NCBI RefSeq assembly: GCF_002278035.1
Contig: NZ_CP022603.1
Location: 372,001 to 436,000, forward strand
DNA length: 64,000 nucleotides
Direction of reading: 5' to 3'
From: Ochrobactrum quorumnocens
GTDB taxonomy: Bacteria; Pseudomonadota; Alphaproteobacteria; Rhizobiales; Rhizobiaceae
Below the pieces are notes generated by a model that was given only the letters and a program-made list of their open reading frames with translations, did no database searches and was not told where the DNA came from. Every line of letters starts with the position of its first letter. Position 1 is the first letter of the stretch. The position numbers and the translations under genes are program-made. Below, in pieces: positions 54,296 through 64,000 of the stretch.

Positions 54296-54337
54296 AAAAA
54301 AACAGCGCCTGATGTCCTCTGAGCGGACATGGCGCTG
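54296..54337 (-). terminator. Intrinsic terminator of the 59-residue small gene
   Basis: On the minus strand CAGCGCC-A-TGTCC pairs with GGACA-TCA-GGCGCTG around a short loop, followed by seven Us (54302-54296). It lies 16 bp after the stop at 54354 and shows that a minus-strand transcript ends here. Confidence 0.85.
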
Positions 54338-54353
54338 GCATATATAAATCAGG

Positions 54354-54533
54354 TTATGCGCTTTTATGAACTCTGCGTCTGCGATGCGAATAACCACCTT
54401 TAGAAAGGCGCAAAACATTGCAAACCTGTGTCCGATCTTCGGACGGCTTTTCCATCTGGGATTTTATGTTTTGCAATACCTGCTGTGTGACCACTCGATC
54501 TCTGTCGCTGGGTCCAACGATTATGCTTTTCAT
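54354..54533 (-). CDS. 59-residue basic protein of unknown function (new small gene)
   Basis: Encodes 59 residues starting MKSIIVGPSDRDRVVTQQVL and ending in the very basic GGYSHRRRVHKSA. It is soluble, with one Cys near residue 38 and no known domain. Support: AGGGAGA nine bases before the ATG, a sigma-70-like promoter about 75 bp upstream of the start codon, and a strong terminator 16 bp after the stop. The basic tail suggests nucleic-acid or phosphate binding, but that is a guess. The transcript could instead be a small RNA. The overlapping plus-strand frame (54366-54635) has no such signals. Confidence 0.55.
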   Translation of the reverse strand: MKSIIVGPSDRDRVVTQQVLQNIKSQMEKPSEDRTQVCNVLRLSKGGYSHRRRRVHKSA

Positions 54534-54615
54534 CGATCATTCTCCCTGTTTTTGGGCGCGGCGATAACTTCGAAAGCTACGCCGTCCGGTAGTCAAGAAT
54601 GTACGAATGAACCAA

Positions 54616-54643
54616 TTATTAACCTAAATGGATAAGTTGACAA
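54616..54643 (-). promoter_or_regulatory. Predicted promoter of the 59-residue small gene
   Basis: Minus-strand TTGTCA (54638-54643) and TAATAA (54616-54621) with a 16-bp spacer, giving a start near 54609 and a leader of about 75 nt. Confidence 0.5.
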
Positions 54644-54689
54644 GCGGCGTTTTGCAACCCTGCGTAAGCCCTTGTCCGTGCGTATAAAA

Positions 54690-54721
54690 AAAGCCGGAAC
54701 GCTCACGCGACCCGGCTTTTT
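54690..54721. terminator. Intrinsic terminator after ftsK
   Basis: AAAGCCGG/CCGGCTTT hairpin with A-run and T-run on both sides. It closes the minus-strand ftsK gene and insulates the small gene downstream. Confidence 0.85.
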
Positions 54722-54741
54722 GACGCTCTTATTTTGACCAA

Positions 54742-57267
54742 TCAGTCGCGACTACCAGTCAGAATTTCGCGCTTGCCGACATGGTTGGCAGCGCCAACCA
54801 GGCCCTCCTGTTCCATGCGTTCAACGAGCGAGGCAGCGCGATTATAACCGATGCCTAGACGGCGCTGGATGTAGGAGGTCGAGCATTTCTTGTCGCGCAT
54901 CACGACCTTGACGGCCTGCTCGTAAACATCGTCGCCATCTTCCGAACCCATTGCAGAGCTGTCAAACACCGCCGCGTCCTGGGCTGTGTCATCATCTTCT
55001 TCATCTTCGGTTACAGTCGCCAGATAGTCTGGGCGGCCCTGTTCCTTCAGATGATTGACGACCTTTTCGACTTCTTCATCAGAAACGAATGGTCCGTGGA
55101 CGCGAACGATACGGCCGCCACCAGCCATATGCAGCATGTCGCCCTGGCCGAGAAGCTGTTCTGCGCCCATTTCGCCGAGGATCGTTCGGCTATCGATCTT
55201 GGACGTGACCTGGAACGAGATACGGGTCGGGAAGTTTGCCTTGATCGTGCCAGTGATAACGTCAACCGAAGGACGCTGCGTTGCCATGATAAGGTGGATA
55301 CCTGCGGCGCGCGCCATCTGCGCCAAACGCTGCACGGCACCTTCAATATCCTTGCCAGCAACCATCATCAGGTCAGCCATTTCGTCGATGATAACCACGA
55401 TGTATGGCATTGGCGTCAGATCGAGTTCTTCCTGAACGTAGGTGGGTTCACTTGTTTCCTTGTCAAAGCCCGACTGCACCGTGCACATCACGGTTTCGCC
55501 TTTGCCCTTGGCGGAAGCTGCACGCTGATTGAAGCCCTCGATGTTGCGCACGCCAAGACGTGCCATCTTACGATAGCGGTCTTCCATCTCGCGCACGGCC
55601 CATTTAAGAGCCACAACGGCCTTCTTCGGATCGGTAACAACAGGCGTCAGCAGATGCGGAATGCCATCATAGATGGAGAGTTCCAGCATCTTTGGATCGA
55701 CCATGATCAGACGGCATTCTTCCGGCTTGAAGCGGTAGAGCAGCGATAGGATCATAGTGTTGATGGCAACCGACTTACCCGAGCCTGTGGTGCCAGCTAC
55801 GAGCAGGTGAGGCATCTTGGCCAGTTCTGCGATAATCGGCTCGCCACCAATGCCTTTGCCAAGGCAAAGCGGCAGACGATAGTTCGAAGATTCGAACGTC
55901 CGGGAGTCGATCATCTCACGCAGATAAACCGTTTCGCGATTGGCATTCGGCAACTCGATACCAATGACATTACGGCCTGGAACAACAGCAACGCGGGCCG
56001 ACAATGCTGACATTGAGCGCGCAATATCATCCGCCAGACCGATGACGCGGGAAGACTTTACACCCGGTGCAGGTTCAAATTCATAGAGCGTAACGACAGG
56101 GCCGGGGCGAACATGAATGATCTCGCCACGCACGCCAAAATCTTCCAGTACACTTTCGAGCAGGCCAGCGCTACGCTCAAGCATTTCCTGCGTGATGACA
56201 TTGCCATCTAGCGAAGGAGGCTCCTGAAGCAGATCGCGCGGCGGAAACTCGTAGTCGCCATGCATGACGACAGCTTCCGTACGGGGGAGGGGCTGAGGCT
56301 GATAAAGCGCAATAGAAGGTGCAGTTTTTGCAGGTGCAGCAACCGGCGCGGGCTGTTCTGCCTCTTCAACAAACTGCTCGTCGACAACATTCAGGACCAC
56401 ATCGGTTTCGATAGGTTCCTGAGATACTGCGACGACTTCCTCGACCTTCGGCGCTTCCGCTTCAACAGTTGGTGCCGCAGGTGCTTCAACCTGAACAGCA
56501 ACAGGCTCAGGCATGATGGGCGCTTCAATTCTCACTTCTGCGACAGCTGCTACAGTGGGCTGTGGTGCAGGCTCGGTGACAACTGGCTGCGCGACCGCAG
56601 CAACTGGTACTTCTTCAACTTTCTGCTTGTTCCACTCGACAGTGCGGAACTGCGCAATGATGGATTCAACTGTTGGAGCAGGGCGCTTTGGTGTTTCTGC
56701 GACGACAGCGGCAATAGGCTGTGCCGGAGCTGAATCAAAATCGAAGCTTTCCCAGAACGCGAAATCTGACAGATGAGCGAATGCAGAAACAGTTGCATTA
56801 CTGATGGGGTTGCTTGAGCTAATCGGCTCAACCTCCGCCGTCACAGCGACCTGCGCAGGTGCAGCTTCAACCGGCTGTGCGAGCGGAGCGACAGGGGCGG
56901 CCGTCACAACAGGTGGAACAGGTGCGACGGGCGTGCGAACCATATTTTGTGATACCGACTGCTGAAGAGCAGCGACAGCCATCGGCTGGGCTTCCGCAGC
57001 CTTCTCAACTTCAGCAGGAGAGGCTTCTGAAACGGCACCCTTCGTACGACCGTTGATATCCGGCAAATCTTCGCCGCGACGTCGAACGAGTTCAACCTCC
57101 GGCGTACGCGTAAAGCGCACATTTGCTCCAAGCGAAAAATGCGCCTTCCACGCTCCATCCGAATCCGGTGAATGCGCTCCCAACGGGTCGCGTTGCGGCT
57201 TCTGCTCGGAAGCAGTTTCTGCACGATTACCATTAGTATGGGGAAAGTTTTCTCTCAAATTACGCAT
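54742..57267 (-). CDS. FtsK/SpoIIIE-type DNA translocase without membrane domain
   Basis: 841 residues. Residues 1-330 are a Pro/Ala/Val/Glu-rich linker without any hydrophobic helix. The alpha/beta motor follows ([20 protein letters not shown]; Walker [14 protein letters not shown] near 495; Walker [15 protein letters not shown] near 615; [20 protein letters not shown]). The C-terminal gamma domain ([26 protein letters not shown]) recognises KOPS-like sequences. Full FtsK proteins have four N-terminal membrane helices at the septum, which are missing here. It may therefore be a second, soluble FtsK paralogue that moves DNA in segregation or dimer resolution, or it may need another anchor. 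Confidence 0.9.
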   Translation of the reverse strand: MRNLRENFPHTNGNRAETASEQKPQRDPLGAHSPDSDGAWKAHFSLGANVRFTRTPEVELVRRRGEDLPDINGRTKGAVSEASPAEVEKAAEAQPMAVAALQQSVSQNMVRTPVAPVPPVVTAAPVAPLAQPVEAAPAQVAVTAEVEPISSSNPISNATVSAFAHLSDFAFWESFDFDSAPAQPIAAVVAETPKRPAPTVESIIAQFRTVEWNKQKVEEVPVAAVAQPVVTEPAPQPTVAAVAEVRIEAPIMPEPVAVQVEAPAAPTVEAEAPKVEEVVAVSQEPIETDVVLNVVDEQFVEEAEQPAPVAAPAKTAPSIALYQPQPLPRTEAVVMHGDYEFPPRDLLQEPPSLDGNVITQEMLERSAGLLESVLEDFGVRGEIIHVRPGPVVTLYEFEPAPGVKSSRVIGLADDIARSMSALSARVAVVPGRNVIGIELPNANRETVYLREMIDSRTFESSNYRLPLCLGKGIGGEPIIAELAKMPHLLVAGTTGSGKSVAINTMILSLLYRFKPEECRLIMVDPKMLELSIYDGIPHLLTPVVTDPKKAVVALKWAVREMEDRYRKMARLGVRNIEGFNQRAASAKGKGETVMCTVQSGFDKETSEPTYVQEELDLTPMPYIVVIIDEMADLMMVAGKDIEGAVQRLAQMARAAGIHLIMATQRPSVDVITGTIKANFPTRISFQVTSKIDSRTILGEMGAEQLLGQGDMLHMAGGGRIVRVHGPFVSDEEVEKVVNHLKEQGRPDYLATVTEDEEDDDTAQDAAVFDSSAMGSEDGDDVYEQAVKVVMRDKKCSTSYIQRRLGIGYNRAASLVERMEQEGLVGAANHVGKREILTGSRD

Positions 57268-57772
57268 GATACCTGAACCATAGATATGTCGCCCGAATGA
57301 GCCTTAGTAATAAAAAATGAAGGTTAACAACCCCCTTCATAATTCACTCGAAACCGACAAATTTCTCAGATGGGGTCAGTCATAAAGTAGTCTCGAAAAT
57401 GATAGGGTAACGGTAAATATATATAAATACCAGATAGATACAAAAGATTATTAATTTAAAATATGACGATTAAGCCACCTCGCGGCAAGGTTTACAGTTG
57501 CGATTGCGGCTGTATGCGCACCCACCGTAAGACTCAGTGTGACACGACTTGCTCGACTCGCCCGCCAGCGCGCAGCATCCATTTGGGACACGAACGCCGA
57601 GTCGGAGTATAGCAGCCCTTTGAGAGTGTCATGAAAGTCGCACCGATACATTACTTATGCTCACTTTAAGCAAAAGCAGGGCTTTTTCGCCGGACTATCA
57701 TTGACAGATGTCATTGAGAGGCGCAGCAAAAGCACCGTAGAATTTTGGCCGGAAAGAGGGGATCAGCGCGGC
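57268..57772. other. Intergenic region between ftsK and the MFS gene, no supported gene
   Basis: About 500 bp, AT-rich at 57300-57460 and GC-richer at 57470-57640. A 49-codon Cys-rich frame (57463-57612, plus) and a 66-codon frame on the other strand (57451-57651) overlap, but neither has a ribosome binding site. The 57701 TTG could be an earlier start of the MFS gene. Nothing else was recognised. Confidence 0.4.
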
Positions 57773-59083
57773 ATGAAAGTTACTATCGAACAAACGCTCG
57801 ATCAGGCCGGAGCCGGCCCCTTCCAGCGTAACCTTCTCGGCGTATTTGGATTGGTCTGGGCTGCAGATGCCATGCAAGTGCTGGCCGTAGGCTTTACTGC
57901 CGCTTCGATTGCAATGACTTTCGGCTTAACCGTCCCGCAAGCTCTGCAGACCGGCACATTATTCTTTCTCGGGATGCTTATAGGTGCTGCGCTCTTCGGC
58001 AGGCTCGCTGATAAATATGGTCGTCGTCGCGTCCTTCTTATTACAGTTGCCTGCGATGCCGTGTTTGGCCTGCTATCAGCTTTCTCACCCAATTTTGCCA
58101 TTCTGCTTGGGTTGCGCTTTCTGACGGGGATCGCTGTTGGTGGCACCTTGCCTGTCGATTATGCGATGATGGCGGAGTTCCTCCCCTCAAAGAACCGCGG
58201 GCGCTGGCTGGTGATGCTTGAAGGTTTCTGGGCCGTTGGCACCGTCATCATTGCGTTGGCCGCATGGGCTGCAAGCCTTGCAGGCGTTGCAGACGCGTGG
58301 CGCTATATCTTTGTCGTGACTGCTGCTCCTGCGTTGATCGGCATCTGGTTGCGTTTCTGGGTGCCGGAATCGCCAATGCACCTGCTCAAAATCGGCCAGA
58401 CTAAAGAAGCCAAAGCCGTTATGAATCGCGTTCTGCGTAAGAACGGTAAGGCCGAACTGCCACCCAAGACGATTCTTATCGCGCCGCTTATGGTGACCAA
58501 CGAAAAGCTGTTATCGCCGAACTTACGTCAGCGAACGCTGACCACCTTAGCGATCTGGTTCCTTGTATCGGTCTCCTATTACGGCATCTTCACATGGATC
58601 CCGGCAAAGCTTGCAGGTGACGGTTTTGGCTTTGTACGCGGTTATGGCTTTCTGGTTATCGTTGCTCTGGCGCAGTTGCCGGGTTATGCGCTTGCAGCCT
58701 ATGGCGTCGAAGCATGGGGCCGCAAGAAAACGCTGATCGGCTTTCTCTTCATCAGTGCTGCTGCCTGCGCGCTCTTCACAGTTGCGGTTAGCTCGACCTT
58801 GGTTGGTGCTTCAATCCTGATCATGAGCTTTGCTCTGCTCGGAACGTGGGGGGCACTTTATGCGTTCACGCCTGAGCTTTATCCAACAGCCTTGCGCGCA
58901 AGCGGAATGGGTGCGGCAGGCGCTATGGCTCGTCTTGGTGGATTGCTCGCACCGTCTGCCCTCGCTTTGGTCATCAGCCAAAGCTTCAACGTGGCGGTGG
59001 CAATGTTTGCCGGATTGCTGGCGTTGGCCGGGATCATCGCGTTCTTCATCAATGTGGAAACGCGGGACAAGGCACTGAACTAA
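57773..59083 (+). CDS. MFS transporter, NaiP/SV2-like aromatic-acid or sugar type
   Basis: 436 residues, 12 membrane helices. It starts MKVTIEQTLDQAGAGPFQRNLLGVFGLVWAADAMQV. The MFS loop 2-3 motif GRLADKYGRRRVLL lies near residue 75 and the second-half equivalent YGVEAWGRKKTLIG near 300. RFLTGIAVGGTLPVDYAMMAEF is typical of the SV2/NaiP-like branch, whose members carry niacin, aromatic acids or sugars; the substrate is not determined. In frame, a TTG at 57701 would add 24 polar residues. Neither start has a perfect ribosome site, and the ATG is chosen because the extension does not resemble the family. Confidence 0.85.
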   Translation: MKVTIEQTLDQAGAGPFQRNLLGVFGLVWAADAMQVLAVGFTAASIAMTFGLTVPQALQTGTLFFLGMLIGAALFGRLADKYGRRRVLLITVACDAVFGLLSAFSPNFAILLGLRFLTGIAVGGTLPVDYAMMAEFLPSKNRGRWLVMLEGFWAVGTVIIALAAWAASLAGVADAWRYIFVVTAAPALIGIWLRFWVPESPMHLLKIGQTKEAKAVMNRVLRKNGKAELPPKTILIAPLMVTNEKLLSPNLRQRTLTTLAIWFLVSVSYYGIFTWIPAKLAGDGFGFVRGYGFLVIVALAQLPGYALAAYGVEAWGRKKTLIGFLFISAAACALFTVAVSSTLVGASILIMSFALLGTWGALYAFTPELYPTALRASGMGAAGAMARLGGLLAPSALALVISQSFNVAVAMFAGLLALAGIIAFFINVETRDKALN

Positions 59084-59091
59084 TAAATGAT

Positions 59092-59125
59092 AGCCCGGAT
59101 TTCAGATGTGAAATCCGGGCTTTTC
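59092..59125. terminator. Intrinsic terminator between the MFS gene and rhaK
   Basis: AGCCCGGATTTCA-GATG-TGAAATCCGGGCT, a perfect 13-bp stem, followed by TTTCTT on the plus strand. Confidence 0.87.
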
Positions 59126-59141
59126 TTGATAAATTAAACTG

Positions 59142-60503
59142 TCAATTAGATAGATTTACCCATTGTTTTTTATAAATTTTATACTGGTCAATATCGGCTA
59201 GATATCTTTGATTGTGCATCACCGGAATTGTGGCCCCTGCTAATAAACCTGCACCTAATGCCGTTCCAGTCGAGCCCGAAACAGCAATCACTTCGCGCTC
59301 TGAAAATCCGGCCAATGCTGAGAGATAGAAACTGTTTGCCGCAAATGGTCCCTCGACAATAATCGGCCCATCCGCACCCAACAGATCAAGACATGCTTCC
59401 GTCATCAGCGCCGCATAAAGGCAGGCAGCAATATAAAGCGCTTCCGAGCTGGCACTTTCTGTATTGATCCAGCGCAGACTTGTGTCCGGGTAAGGACCGC
59501 AGCCCGGAACAGCAGATGGCAGCGCCATGACGCCACGCTTCAGAACCTCCTCAACCATTCTGGCACCCTCCTTCAATGAAGGTGCATCGATGCCTTCGGT
59601 CATAAGGTCGAATTCCCGCCCACCCATATAGCGGGCGGAGGGGACAGCACGACCATAGGCATCGACATTTGCCAGCGTATCGCGCTTCGGATCGAGGCCC
59701 TCAAGATTGCCGCCCACCGCAAAGCTCACCACCCAAGTACCAGTAGAGACAACTGAGAACGGCGGCTTACGATCCATGAGATGTGATAGCAGCGATGCAT
59801 TTGAATCGTGAAGCCCGCAGTGAACCGGTACGGGGGGCGATAATCCGATTTCATCGGCTATTTCCGGGCGCAGTGTTCCAAGCGCATCAAAAGCGGACCG
59901 CAAGGGCGGAAACTTACCTTCAAGACCTAGACTTTCGACCAGCGAAGAAAAGGTGCCGCTCTTTGGACACCACAGGTCTGTGTGACAACCGAGCGATGTA
60001 ACTTCCACAGAAGCAATTCCGGTAAGCCGATATGCCCAATATTGCGGGTAGGTCAGAATGCGGTGCACATTCGCAAAATCATCTGGAAATTCCTTTTTCA
60101 GATAGTGAAGTTGCGCACCGACATTAAGCCCCAGCGATAGTGTCGGCGAGAACGTTTCTTCAAAAGGAGGTTTGATGCGAGCATAAGCTGCACGAATTTC
60201 AGACCCGTAATCGTGCTCATAGTCGAGTAAAGGCATGGCAAGCTCGCCATTTTTATCAAGCAGGGCAGCGCTTGCACCGTGGGTCGTTATTGATATGGCA
60301 TCAAAACCCGGCTCTCTCGCAAAGGTTTTCAGGCTCTCGATGAAAAAGCGCCACAAAGCCTCAATGTCATAATGCGGATATGGGCCATCGCGCAGGACCG
60401 TGTTCGGTGTGCGACGAACCGCAATCTCTTCACCCGTTTCTGAGTTCAAAAGAACGGTCTTGGCATTGGTCTTGCCGATATCGAGAATGGCAATGCGCTT
60501 CAT
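59142..60503 (-). CDS. rhaK: Rhamnose/rhamnulose kinase (FGGY family), RhaK
   Basis: 453 residues. The FGGY sugar-kinase fold is shown by the phosphate-binding [16 protein letters not shown] at the start, [11 protein letters not shown] near residue 230 with catalytic Asp, STGTWVVSF near 255, and the late [18 protein letters not shown] loop seen as [18 protein letters not shown]. In rhizobia RhaK phosphorylates the sugar and is also needed for activity of the rhamnose ABC importer. Last gene of the operon; its start overlaps the rhaU stop by 4 bp. Confidence 0.88.
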   Translation of the reverse strand: MKRIAILDIGKTNAKTVLLNSETGEEIAVRRTPNTVLRDGPYPHYDIEALWRFFIESLKTFAREPGFDAISITTHGASAALLDKNGELAMPLLDYEHDYGSEIRAAYARIKPPFEETFSPTLSLGLNVGAQLHYLKKEFPDDFANVHRILTYPQYWAYRLTGIASVEVTSLGCHTDLWCPKSGTFSSLVESLGLEGKFPPLRSAFDALGTLRPEIADEIGLSPPVPVHCGLHDSNASLLSHLMDRKPPFSVVSTGTWVVSFAVGGNLEGLDPKRDTLANVDAYGRAVPSARYMGGREFDLMTEGIDAPSLKEGARMVEEVLKRGVMALPSAVPGCGPYPDTSLRWINTESASSEALYIAACLYAALMTEACLDLLGADGPIIVEGPFAANSFYLSALAGFSEREVIAVSGSTGTALGAGLLAGATIPVMHNQRYLADIDQYKIYKKQWVNLSN

Positions 60504-60820
60504 GGCATATGAAATACAAGGTTGAGGTTGGAGGAGATCGGCGCGTTATCGGGGTTGGTTTCCATGATGTCCGCCATATGCGCCCACCACTTTTTCATCA
60601 CAGGATGATCGGGCAAGACTGCCATGTCATTCGGCTTGGTGCGTGTCAGCACACCAAACAGAATATGCGTATCCTCATCCAGCCATATTGAATAATCAGA
60701 AACACCCGCCTCATGCAGAAGATCAACGAGTTCAGACCAGATTTCGTCATGGCGGCGGCGATATTCAGCCTCCATACCGGGATGTAGCTGCATCCGGAAA
60801 GCATAGCGCTCAGTCGTCAT
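60500..60820 (-). CDS. rhaU: L-rhamnose mutarotase
   Basis: 106 residues, a dimeric ferredoxin-like fold enzyme that converts the anomers of L-rhamnose. It begins [25 protein letters not shown], with the catalytic-site His and Tyr region, then [19 protein letters not shown]. It overlaps rhaQ and rhaK by 4 bp each. Named rhaU in rhizobia and rhaM in enterobacteria. Confidence 0.93.
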   Translation of the reverse strand: MTTERYAFRMQLHPGMEAEYRRRHDEIWSELVDLLHEAGVSDYSIWLDEDTHILFGVLTRTKPNDMAVLPDHPVMKKWWAHMADIMETNPDNAPISSNLNLVFHMP

Positions 60821-61818
60821 ATCCTGTGCCTCGCCTTGAATTTTCGGCCAAGGATCGGAAGCGAAATCGTGATGATCAACAAAAGGCCAATGAAGATAGA
60901 CATCACAATACCTGGCACATTGAGAAGCCCAAGCCCGAAGGTCACAAGTCCCATAACGAAAGCGGCAATCACTACGCCGATGATGCTGCCTGCACCGCCC
61001 AGGATAGACACACCGCCAAGCACGACCATTGTCACCACCTCAAGTTCCCATCCCTGTGCGATGGAAGGCCGGGTGGAGCCAAGGCGAGACGTAAGACAGA
61101 CGGCAGCAGTGCCGCTCATGACGCCGGTTAGCAGAAACAGGGTGAACTTCATCCGCTCTACCGGAATACCTGAAAAGCGCGCTGCGAATTCATTGTTACC
61201 GATGGCATAGATCCGCCGGCCGAAACTAGTGCAGTGAAGGAGCGTGCCGAAAATGATGGCGGCAACAATGAACAGCACAAATTCAAATGAGAAAACCCAG
61301 AAAACATAGCCCTGCCCGAAATAAGCAAAGCTTGCCGGGTAGCCGCCATAAGCTTTATCGCCAAGCACGATATAGGAAACACCGCGAAAGAGGCTCATAG
61401 TGCCAATGGTGACCACAATGGAGGGGAGTTTCAACCCTGCAACAAGACCCCCATTAATTGCTCCGCAGACAAGACCGGTGCCAATACCTATCAGGACCAA
61501 TCCGGGCGTGCCGACGCCTGCTTGTGCCGCAGCTCCCATCGCTGTGGAGGCCAGTGCGATAATTGCTGCGACCGACAGATCAATTTCACCGGATATGATC
61601 AATAGCGTCATGGCAAAAGCGATGAGTGCTTTTTCCGTAAAATTGAAGGTCGCATCCGACAAGTTCCAAGCATTGAGGAAAAATGGCGAGGCAAAGGCGT
61701 TTGCAATGAAGATCGCAATGGCAACGCCAAGCAGCAACATTTCCCAGCTGGCGAACAGGCGCGTATAGGAGGTTCCAAGCCGATCAGGGATTTGACGACG
61801 TTCGGTTATTTCGCTCAC
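60817..61818 (-). CDS. rhaQ: Rhamnose ABC transporter permease RhaQ
   Basis: 333 residues, ribose-type (RbsC) permease with about ten helices: [30 protein letters not shown] and [23 protein letters not shown] are the family signatures. Forms the channel with RhaP. Overlaps both neighbouring genes by 4 bp. Confidence 0.9.
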   Translation of the reverse strand: MSEITERRQIPDRLGTSYTRLFASWEMLLLGVAIAIFIANAFASPFFLNAWNLSDATFNFTEKALIAFAMTLLIISGEIDLSVAAIIALASTAMGAAAQAGVGTPGLVLIGIGTGLVCGAINGGLVAGLKLPSIVVTIGTMSLFRGVSYIVLGDKAYGGYPASFAYFGQGYVFWVFSFEFVLFIVAAIIFGTLLHCTSFGRRIYAIGNNEFAARFSGIPVERMKFTLFLLTGVMSGTAAVCLTSRLGSTRPSIAQGWELEVVTMVVLGGVSILGGAGSIIGVVIAAFVMGLVTFGLGLLNVPGIVMSIFIGLLLIITISLPILGRKFKARHRI

Positions 61819-62819
61819 GCGGCTGGCTCCTCATAAGTCTTTGCGGCTTTCTCACGCAAAATGATGCGGCCACCGCGCTTTTCCTGTCGTGCATTGAAGA
61901 TCACAGCGGCGATGATGACAGCGCCGGAAATCGCCATTTGCCAGAAGGGAGAAATATTGATGACGGGCAGGGCGTTCTTGATCACGCCGAGAAACAAAGC
62001 GCCAAGCACCGCACCAACTGCTGTGCCGATGCCGCCCACAATTGAAATGCCGCCAATCACACATGCTGCAACACTATCGAGCTCGAACCCGTTGGCGATA
62101 TCGACATAGGCAACTGCATAGCGCGACACCCAGAGGTATCCGCAAAGCCCTGCCAAAGAACCAGAGAGTACAAAGGCAAAAAAGCGTGTGCGTCCGACAT
62201 CGATGCCGGCATAGATCGCGGCTGTTGGATTGCCGCCCGATGCATAAAGCGCGCGTCCAAAGAAACTGCGTGTCAGCAGCACAAAGACCAGCGCAACAAT
62301 TACGATAGCTGTCCAGCCCAGCAAAGGCAGGCCAAGGAAGACGGTGCGTGGCGTATTCAGAAACGGCGCTGTCATCTGGTGCGCATTCACCCACGCACCG
62401 CCAGAAAGCACAAAGGCCATGCCGCGATAGATGGTGAGTGTGCCAAGCGTGACCACAATCGCCGGGATATTAAGCTTCCAGACGAGGATACCGTTGATTG
62501 CGCCGAGGATCGCGCCGATGCCAATGGCCGTTATGATCAGGAGGATCAGTGGTAGCTCCGGGAAGGTTGCATTGAGCATCGCCACAGCCATACCGGTAAA
62601 AGCCAAGTTGGCCGCAACGGAAAGATCAATGGATTTAGTGAGAATGACCGACATCTGGCCCAGTGCCAGTATGATCAGGATCGACGTGTCATTGAAGATA
62701 TTTGCCAGATTACGTGGTGAGGCAAAGCCAGGTGCGCGCAATGAGAACAGCCCGATCATAATCGCAATGATAACAAGCAGTAGAACTTCGCGCTGTTTGA
62801 GAAGCTGTTTCATATTCAA
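61815..62819 (-). CDS. rhaP: Rhamnose ABC transporter permease RhaP
   Basis: 334 residues, paralogous to RhaQ. ALGQMSVILTKSIDLSVAANLAFTG and NGFELDSVAACVIGGISIVGGIGT mark the RbsC family. The order ATPase-P-Q-mutarotase-kinase matches the rhizobial rhamnose operon. Overlaps both neighbours by 4 bp. Confidence 0.9.
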   Translation of the reverse strand: MNMKQLLKQREVLLLVIIAIMIGLFSLRAPGFASPRNLANIFNDTSILIILALGQMSVILTKSIDLSVAANLAFTGMAVAMLNATFPELPLILLIITAIGIGAILGAINGILVWKLNIPAIVVTLGTLTIYRGMAFVLSGGAWVNAHQMTAPFLNTPRTVFLGLPLLGWTAIVIVALVFVLLTRSFFGRALYASGGNPTAAIYAGIDVGRTRFFAFVLSGSLAGLCGYLWVSRYAVAYVDIANGFELDSVAACVIGGISIVGGIGTAVGAVLGALFLGVIKNALPVINISPFWQMAISGAVIIAAVIFNARQEKRGGRIILREKAAKTYEEPAA

Positions 62820-64000
62820 CCCGCATTCCCCGTTGCAGCACGCACCAACACTTCTGCATCAAGCCCTGCTCGATCAAAAATACCTTCCACCAAGCCTTCA
62901 CGCATGACCATGACACGATCCGACATACCAATGATTTCAGGCAGTTCCGACGAAATCATAATAATGCTGAGACCTTCGGCAGCAAGCTCACTGATGAATT
63001 CATGAACGGCGGCTTTGGAACCTATATCGATGCCCTTGGTCGGCTCATCGAGAATGATGACCTTTGGATTGGTTGCAAGCCATTTGCCAATAACAACCTT
63101 CTGTTGATTGCCACCAGAAAGCGTTCCGACAGGTACAGAAAGTGCCGCGGCGCGAAGATCAAACCGCTCGGCATATTTACGCGCGAGCTTGAATTCTTTC
63201 GCCATTCGTAGAAACCCATGACGCGATGTGCGTCCAAGCGAGGGCAGGGAAATATTCTGGAAAATCGGCATTTGCAAAACTGCGCCGTGCCGACCGCGCT
63301 CTTCGGGAACATAGACAATGCCATGCGCGATGGCTTCGCCAGAGCGGCGTGTTCTGATTTCCTTGCCCTCCAGGGTTACACGCCCCTCAGAAGGTGTTGT
63401 CATGCCAAACAATGATTGCGCGAACTCTGAACGACCTGCACCAACAAGCCCATATATGCCGAGAATTTCGCCGCGCCTGAGATGAAATGAAATGTCGCGA
63501 AACTCGGTTGGATGCGAGTAATTTTCAACACTGAGAACCGTGTCGCCAAGCGCAAAATCCTGCTTGGGAAAAGCTTTCGCCACAGAACGTCCAACCATCA
63601 GCCGGACGATTTCTTTTTCGTTCATTTCGGACAGAAGTCCGTGTCCCACCGCACAACCATCGCGGAAAACCGCATAATGATCGGCGACTTCATAAACTTC
63701 ATCGAACTTGTGGCTGATAAACAGGATCGCTTTGCCTTGCGCCTTCAGGCGCTCGACGATCCGAAAAAGATCGTCGACCTCTTTGCGTGAAAGTGCTGCC
63801 GTTGGTTCGTCCATGATGACGATCTGCGCATCAACCGACAGCGCACGTGCGATCGCCACAAGATGTCGTTGCGCAATCGAAAGCTCCTTGAGCTTGATGC
63901 GGGCATCGACAGTAATTTCAAGTGAGGAGAGCAGGGCCTGTGCCCGTGCATAAACGGCACTCCAATTCACAAAACCAAGCTTTGTGCGTGGCGCATGACC
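62816..64000 (-). CDS. rhaT: Rhamnose ABC transporter ATP-binding protein RhaT (5' part cut by window)
   Basis: Sugar-importer ATPase with two tandem nucleotide-binding domains. Visible are the second half of domain 1 (signature LSIAQRHLVAIARAL, Walker B IVIMDEPTAALS, H-loop FISHK) and all of domain 2: Walker A-like GLVGAGRSEFAQSLFG (with Arg where Lys is usual, as in this family), signature LSGGNQQKVVIGKWL and Walker B VIILDEPTKGID. The reading frame stays open to base 64000 (…GHAPRTKLGF before the GTG at 63970), so the gene starts beyond the window and that GTG is not the start. The binding protein and regulator should lie further upstream. Confidence 0.9.
   Translation of the reverse strand, partial: GHAPRTKLGFVNWSAVYARAQALLSSLEITVDARIKLKELSIAQRHLVAIARALSVDAQIVIMDEPTAALSRKEVDDLFRIVERLKAQGKAILFISHKFDEVYEVADHYAVFRDGCAVGHGLLSEMNEKEIVRLMVGRSVAKAFPKQDFALGDTVLSVENYSHPTEFRDISFHLRRGEILGIYGLVGAGRSEFAQSLFGMTTPSEGRVTLEGKEIRTRRSGEAIAHGIVYVPEERGRHGAVLQMPIFQNISLPSLGRTSRHGFLRMAKEFKLARKYAERFDLRAAALSVPVGTLSGGNQQKVVIGKWLATNPKVIILDEPTKGIDIGSKAAVHEFISELAAEGLSIIMISSELPEIIGMSDRVMVMREGLVEGIFDRAGLDAEVLVRAATGNAG

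Noticed and set aside
54366..54635. 89-codon plus-strand frame between SURF1 and ftsK
   Set aside because: No ribosome site; the opposite strand has promoter, ribosome site and terminator around a 59-codon gene.
57463..57612. 49-codon Cys-rich frame (CDCGC...C...C)
   Set aside because: Attractive as a metal-binding peptide, but there is no ribosome binding site, and a 66-codon frame covers the opposite strand; evidence is insufficient.
63970..63970. GTG at 63970 as the start of the rhaT ATPase gene
   Set aside because: The frame stays open to the window edge and the first Walker A motif is missing, so the true start is outside.

Overview
The window looks like part of a Brucella/Ochrobactrum-type alphaproteobacterium (Rhizobiales), probably a secondary chromosome. 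This rests on gene content and order: a BhuA-like heme receptor, DctBD/DctA, a rhamnose locus in the order known from rhizobia (rhaT-P-Q-U-K), an Mrp/Pha antiporter with fused A/B subunits, cydDCABX, a bkd operon, and short intergenic palindromic repeats of the kind common in Brucellaceae. No tRNA, rRNA, CRISPR array, prophage or insertion sequence was seen.

Layout. 1-2785: branched-chain amino-acid-type ABC importer (minus strand, left end cut). 3170-4237: AI-2E-family membrane protein. 4238-5026: a 0.8-kb non-coding region with a minus-strand small RNA of the alpha-r14/NfeR1 type (three hairpins with the same anti-Shine-Dalgarno loop), a second candidate minus-strand RNA carrying the complementary GGAGGAGG, a palindrome, and the iron-responsive bhuA promoter. 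5027-14564: iron island with a heme receptor, a siderophore-interacting flavoreductase, an exporter-type ABC protein, a siderophore receptor, an AraC regulator and an FhuC-like ATPase without FhuB/FhuD. 14574-19356: C4-dicarboxylate uptake (DctD, DctB, sigma-54-driven DctA). 19403-21396: type II NADH dehydrogenase, a MarR regulator and a 33-residue membrane peptide. 21667-22737: a SAM-I-clan riboswitch in front of metA. 22781-25565: GH25 lysozyme lipoprotein, two paralogous small proteins, MogA.

25722-30035: the Anbu cluster (permuted ATP-grasp, alpha-E protein, transglutaminase, Anbu proteasome homologue). 30128-34257: orphan peptide-binding protein, nitroreductase, FAD/NAD(P)-binding protein. 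34582-40606: mrpA(B)CDEFG. 40769-47832: GbsR/MarR-like regulator plus cydDCAB and cydX. 48374-53360: branched-chain 2-oxoacid dehydrogenase complex. 53357-57267: SURF1, a newly called 59-codon gene with its own promoter and terminator, and an FtsK paralogue without membrane segments. 57773-59083: MFS transporter. 59142-64000: rhamnose catabolism and import, right end cut.

The most interesting signal crosses regions. A 20-bp sequence containing an 18-bp imperfect palindrome lies just upstream of the GbsR-like regulator gene at 40.7 kb, and occurs identically (inverted) at 4.68 kb over the predicted promoter of the second small RNA. This suggests that one regulator controls the cytochrome bd operon and a small-RNA locus in which one RNA could titrate the other. 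All coordinates and folds were worked out by eye; no database or folding program was run.
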